Shown: positions 60,868 through 64,000 of the stretch, in pieces
Position numbering within the stretch: position 1 is the first letter of the stretch
Layout: the number at the start of each line of letters is the position of its first letter
Origin: Multifurca ochricompacta
Taxonomy: Eukaryota; Basidiomycota; Agaricomycetes; Russulales; Russulaceae
Reading direction: 5' to 3'
DNA length: 64,000 nucleotides
NCBI GenBank assembly: GCA_022496185.1
Contig: WTXG01000003.1
Location: 186,001 to 250,000 of the forward strand
Notes under the pieces: model-generated
Told to the model about the DNA's origin: nothing
The model's input: only the letters and a program-made list of their open reading frames with translations
Database searches by the model: none
Made by a program: the position numbers and the translations under genes

Positions 60868-61888
60868 ATGCCCAGTAAAAAGAGCGCATCTTGTACGTCT
60901 GGCCTTTTCCATTTCTCGGATATCTTGACTGACTAAGCCGATAGCTAATAAACGGTCAAGGCGTGCATCCGCACAGCAATCGTTACTAGAAGGAAACGAC
61001 GATGAGGTCGCAAGCACCGACTTTTCCGACATCGAGGATAAAGAGATGTCTGTCCTTTTGATGCCCTTTGTAATTCAGGGCTAACAGAACCTGCTTTTAG
61101 CGACAGTATGGAATATTTATTTGTCCTTCAGCAAATTCGCGGTAAGTATGAAAACGAAAGCGAGGGTGCAACGTATTGTTCAAAGCATCTGTAGAGGAAG
61201 CACACAATGCCGCCCAGGCCAACTTCAAGCGGCAGTTCGCAGCCTTTGCTGCCGAGGCCCGTGGCCATGCCGCTGTGATGGTGGAGGAGATGAACGCATA
61301 TATGCGCGGATTTTTGCCGCCACAATAGTGAATACACGCGAGCTGACATAAGATTCACACAGAGACAAACTCGAGATGGATGCCGTGAATATGCGAAGCG
61401 CCGAATACACGGGCGTTCAGGTCTCTGTTAACGCCGCAAGAGAATGGAGCACCCAATGCGTGAGGATTCGATTGAATGGATGTGAATTACTCAATTCACG
61501 CAATAAATTACTCAACAGAGCATGGTCAACGAGGCGAGGGCAATTGACTTGAGTGATATTCGGCGTGAAGAGGAGGTGAATGAAGTCAGCAAGCTCAGTA
61601 AGTCGTTTTGTTTGTTTTTAGTGGAATTTTCGCGGCCCCTATCGTGTGCTCACAAATGGTAGTCGAATGCACTGCCACGAAGTGTGCTCAGGCGCACCGC
61701 AGGCTACTGCGGAAGGTGAAGAGGGATCTAGAAGTGATGCGCAAACAAGAACAGGTAAAGAGCAAGCTGGATAAACAATGAGATTGAAGAAAAACCATGA
61801 CCATTCTCCCTACCACTAGGTGATCACAGACGCAAAAGGATTGGTGAAAGAGTACAAGAAACTATTCCGACACCCACACCGACAGTAG
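60868..61888 (+). CDS. Unrecognised small nuclear-looking coiled-coil protein
   Basis: Start MPSKKSAS; an intron at about 60891-60947 joins to NKRSRRASAQQSLLEGNDDE and VASTDFSDIEDKE. Further exons encode DSMEYLFVLQQIR, EEAHNAAQANFKRQFAAFAA, EARGHAAVMVEEMNAYMRGF, MDAVNMRSAEYTGVQV, VNEARAIDLSDIRREEEV, and the C-terminal RRLLRKVKRDLEVMRKQEQ..GLVKEYKKLFRHPHRQ, stop at 61886-61888. The N-terminus is basic with a Ser/acidic patch; the rest is predicted helical and largely coiled coil. The join after MRGFLPPQ is uncertain: the obvious splice creates a stop. I do not recognise a family; a kinetochore, meiotic or chromatin role would fit the layout but is only a guess. Confidence 0.55.
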
Positions 61889-62298
61889 GAGTAGGTACAG
61901 GCAGGTACAGGCAGGTACATACAAGTCACAATAGAGAGAGACCCCGAGACACCTTCCCAGCCAAACAACAACTTGAGGGTGACAGTGACGTCACGCGTTT
62001 CAAGGGGTCCTTTTTTCCACGAGTCGGAATCTCACGACAAATTGAAATTTCTTTTTCAAAAGCGCTAGTCGGCAAGTCGCGCTCGCTTCGTTTGTTGGTT
62101 TCCTTTTCCTTTCATTTTTTTGGCTCTTTCCTCCTCCCTTTTCGCCTTCGCCTTCGCCTTCGCCTCCTTCTCCTTCTCCTTCTCCTCCTCCCTCCCTCTT
62201 TTCCTCTTCCCCTCCATTTCTCGTAGGAGACCCGTCCTTTTGGAGATAAGTTCCGCAGAGCACGGTCTCAACGGCAACTCCTTTTCCTTTCTCCTCGA
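61889..62298. repeat. Intergenic region with (GGTACAGGCA)n and CT-rich tract
   Basis: Three GCAGGTACAG-like units at 61891-61920, then a CT/TTC-rich tract at 62098-62222, mostly pyrimidine, directly upstream of the transporter; typical of basidiomycete promoters. Confidence 0.5.
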
Positions 62299-63929
62299 AT
62301 GGCTCTCTCAGATTCTAAGATTCTGTTCTGGAATGGAAAAATCCCCTTAAAGACCATCCATTTCGATAGCGTCAACGATGAAGACCGCATCGAGCAACCA
62401 GCTCCTACACCCCCTTCTGTGCCCTCTCTCTGTGGCGTGTCCCTCAAGTATATATCGTACGTGTCATTCCCCCTGTACATCTCCGACTACGGAGTTAAAA
62501 CCGTTTGGCCCTGTCGCGAAAATTCATGCATCGATTCTGATACACCTTTCCCAGCTTGGTCACCCTAGCAGCTCAGAATGCGGCCCTTTCTCTGTTGATG
62601 CACTATTCCCGCGTCTCGATGCCCCCATCTCGGGCATATTCCGCAGCATCCGCAGTCTTGGCAACAGAGCTCCTCAAGGGCCTTATCTCGTTGTTTATCG
62701 CATTGATTCGTGTACGCCCCAGCTCACCTCAGCATGCCTTTGCCCTCCCTCTACCTCTTTCGGCACGCCTGGCAAATTCCCCGCTCAATCCCAGGGTGTT
62801 CATGGAGCGGTGCAAAATCGTTGGAAAGGAGGTGTTTAGACCTGACTGCTGGAAATTGTCCATTCCAGCCATACTTTACGGTTAATTGTTACCTCAATCT
62901 TCCCCACTACAACTCCTTTGACATCTCTCCTTCACAGTCATTCAGAATAATCTTCAATTTGTTGCCGCCTCTAATCTGGAAGCTGCTACCTTCCAGGTCT
63001 CCTATCAGATGAAAATTCTTACTACTGCAGCTTTCTCTGTCATCCTCCTCCGCCGCAAGTTAACGCCGTTGAAGTGGCTAGCCCTGTTTTTCCTTGCACT
63101 TGGTGTTGGCATCGTCCAAATTCAGTGCGGTGTCGCCAAAAATCCTTTAGGTGATGGGCCATCTGCCGATGTACACACCATGGTACCATCCAAAGGCTTT
63201 CTCGCTGTTGCCGCTGCTTGCTTCACATCTGGCCTCGCCGGTGTGTATTTCGAGATGGTGCTCAAGAACTCCACAGCGGATCTCTGGGTGCGCAATGTGC
63301 AGCTCTCTCTCTTCTCCCTACTCCCAGCACTCGTTCCTATCATCATGACACCCTCGCCTTCGCCTGGCTCAGCCTCGCACAGCGTACCCTCACTCACTCA
63401 CTTGTTTGCGAATTTCACTCCATGGGCATGGGCGACAGTCCTCACTCAGGTCCTAGGTGGGCTCATCACAGCCCTTGTAATCAAGTACGCCGACAACATT
63501 ATGAAGGGTTTCGCGACTTCTCTATCGATTGTCATATCATTTCTCGCTTCCGTTGCACTCTTCCATTTCCGAATCACGACTTCGTTCATTGTTGGCGCCA
63601 CCGTTGTTCTTACCGCTACCTGGCTTTACTCACAGCCGGACGGTAAGCAACGAGGTTCCTGCACGGCGCCTTTCAAGTTTCTTCGTGCTCGTCGCAGCTC
63701 CAATGCTCCACCCCCCCTGAGCCCAATGCCAACGCGCCCCTTGCCCAGCCCAATCAACCCTAGCATTACGACTTCGCTCGGGCGTCGTACACCCATTGGC
63801 TCCCCTTACTCATCTCCCACTACACCTGCGCCCCCCGCTGCTGCAGCTGGCCTCGCCCTTGCTTCCATGCGTTCACATAGCATGCCTTCGATCCTACTTC
63901 CTGCCACCAACACAGACCCTCCTGTATAA
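62299..63929 (+). CDS. Nucleotide-sugar transporter of the SLC35A type (UDP-galactose / UDP-GlcNAc / CMP-sialic family)
   Basis: A Golgi or ER antiporter bringing nucleotide sugars into the lumen. Three exons (62299-62456, 62555-62880, 62938-63929) give 491 residues exactly. Family motifs: LKYISLVTLAAQNAALSLLM, SAASAVLATELLKGLISLFI, SIPAILYVIQNNLQFVAASN, LEAATFQVSYQMKILTTAAF, SVILLRRKLTPLKWLALFFL, GVYFEMVLKNSTADLWVRNV, QVLGGLITALVIKYADNIMK and GFATSLSIVISFLASV. About ten membrane helices are expected. The 110-residue Pro/Ser-rich C-terminal tail is longer than in animals. Which sugar is moved cannot be read from sequence. Confidence 0.92.
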
Positions 63930-64000
63930 GGTTGCAGGTCTTAAATTCCTCTAGATTGTTTATCATTCGCATTTATTTTGTGGGGGCAAATAAATATCTC

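Overview
The window is nuclear DNA of a filamentous basidiomycete, most likely an agaricomycete. Genes are densely packed and split by many introns, mostly 50-80 nt with GT-AG ends. The proteins read by eye resemble basidiomycete families: a large POT1, creC-type WD40, paired 'CKCN..LISAC..CQ' membrane proteins and relics of NACHT-ankyrin genes. About 25 protein genes, one intron-containing tRNA and several relics can be supported. All exon models were built by hand from frame, splice signals and remembered family consensus; no search or alignment was run.

Layout. 0.4-1.2 kb: end of an unrecognised membrane protein gene. 1.3-23.9 kb: continuous housekeeping block with ATG9 (autophagy), an EH-domain protein, an ECM15/UPF0045 protein, MCM7 (replicative helicase), KEX2 (proprotein protease), POT1 (telomere protection), TAP42 (PP2A regulator), YPT6/RAB6 (Golgi GTPase) and MTHFR (folate). 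24.0-27.1 kb: gene-poor, with hairpin repeats and decayed coding stretches. 27.2-35.5 kb: creC WD40 protein, BCKDHB (branched-chain keto acid dehydrogenase E1 beta), tRNA-Ser(CGA), metaxin/SAM37, OTU1 deubiquitinase and an AIG2-like protein. 35.5-36.5 kb: CpG-poor relic. 36.6-38.0 kb: ExoIII-type AP endonuclease. 38.5-42.8 kb: two related, broken NACHT-ankyrin (NLR-like) relics in the same orientation. 43.3-53.2 kb: aldo-keto reductase, PUS4, DHDPS-family aldolase and mitochondrial NAD(P) transhydrogenase. 54.3-59.8 kb: two paralogous secreted-type single-pass membrane proteins flanking CHMP7. 60.9-63.9 kb: an unrecognised coiled-coil protein and a nucleotide-sugar transporter.

No biosynthetic cluster or operon-like unit is visible. 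The genes are independent core functions, several sharing short divergent promoters (EH/ECM15, POT1/TAP42, YPT6/MTHFR, creC/BCKDHB, membrane protein 1/CHMP7). The most unusual gene is POT1: it carries two consecutive OB-type units with matching flanking motifs and matching intron positions. Other points of note are a probable 5-nt micro-exon, two GC-AG introns, a telomere-like G-rich tract touching the POT1 start codon, and two MluI boxes 60 bp apart in the MCM7 promoter.

Caution: NNT, CHMP7, MCM7, SAM37 and membrane protein 2 each need one or more extra bases to keep frame. Nearly every break can be fixed by lengthening an existing short homopolymer by one base, which looks more like sequence error than gene death. 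At least thirteen other gene models sum to an exact multiple of three with no correction.
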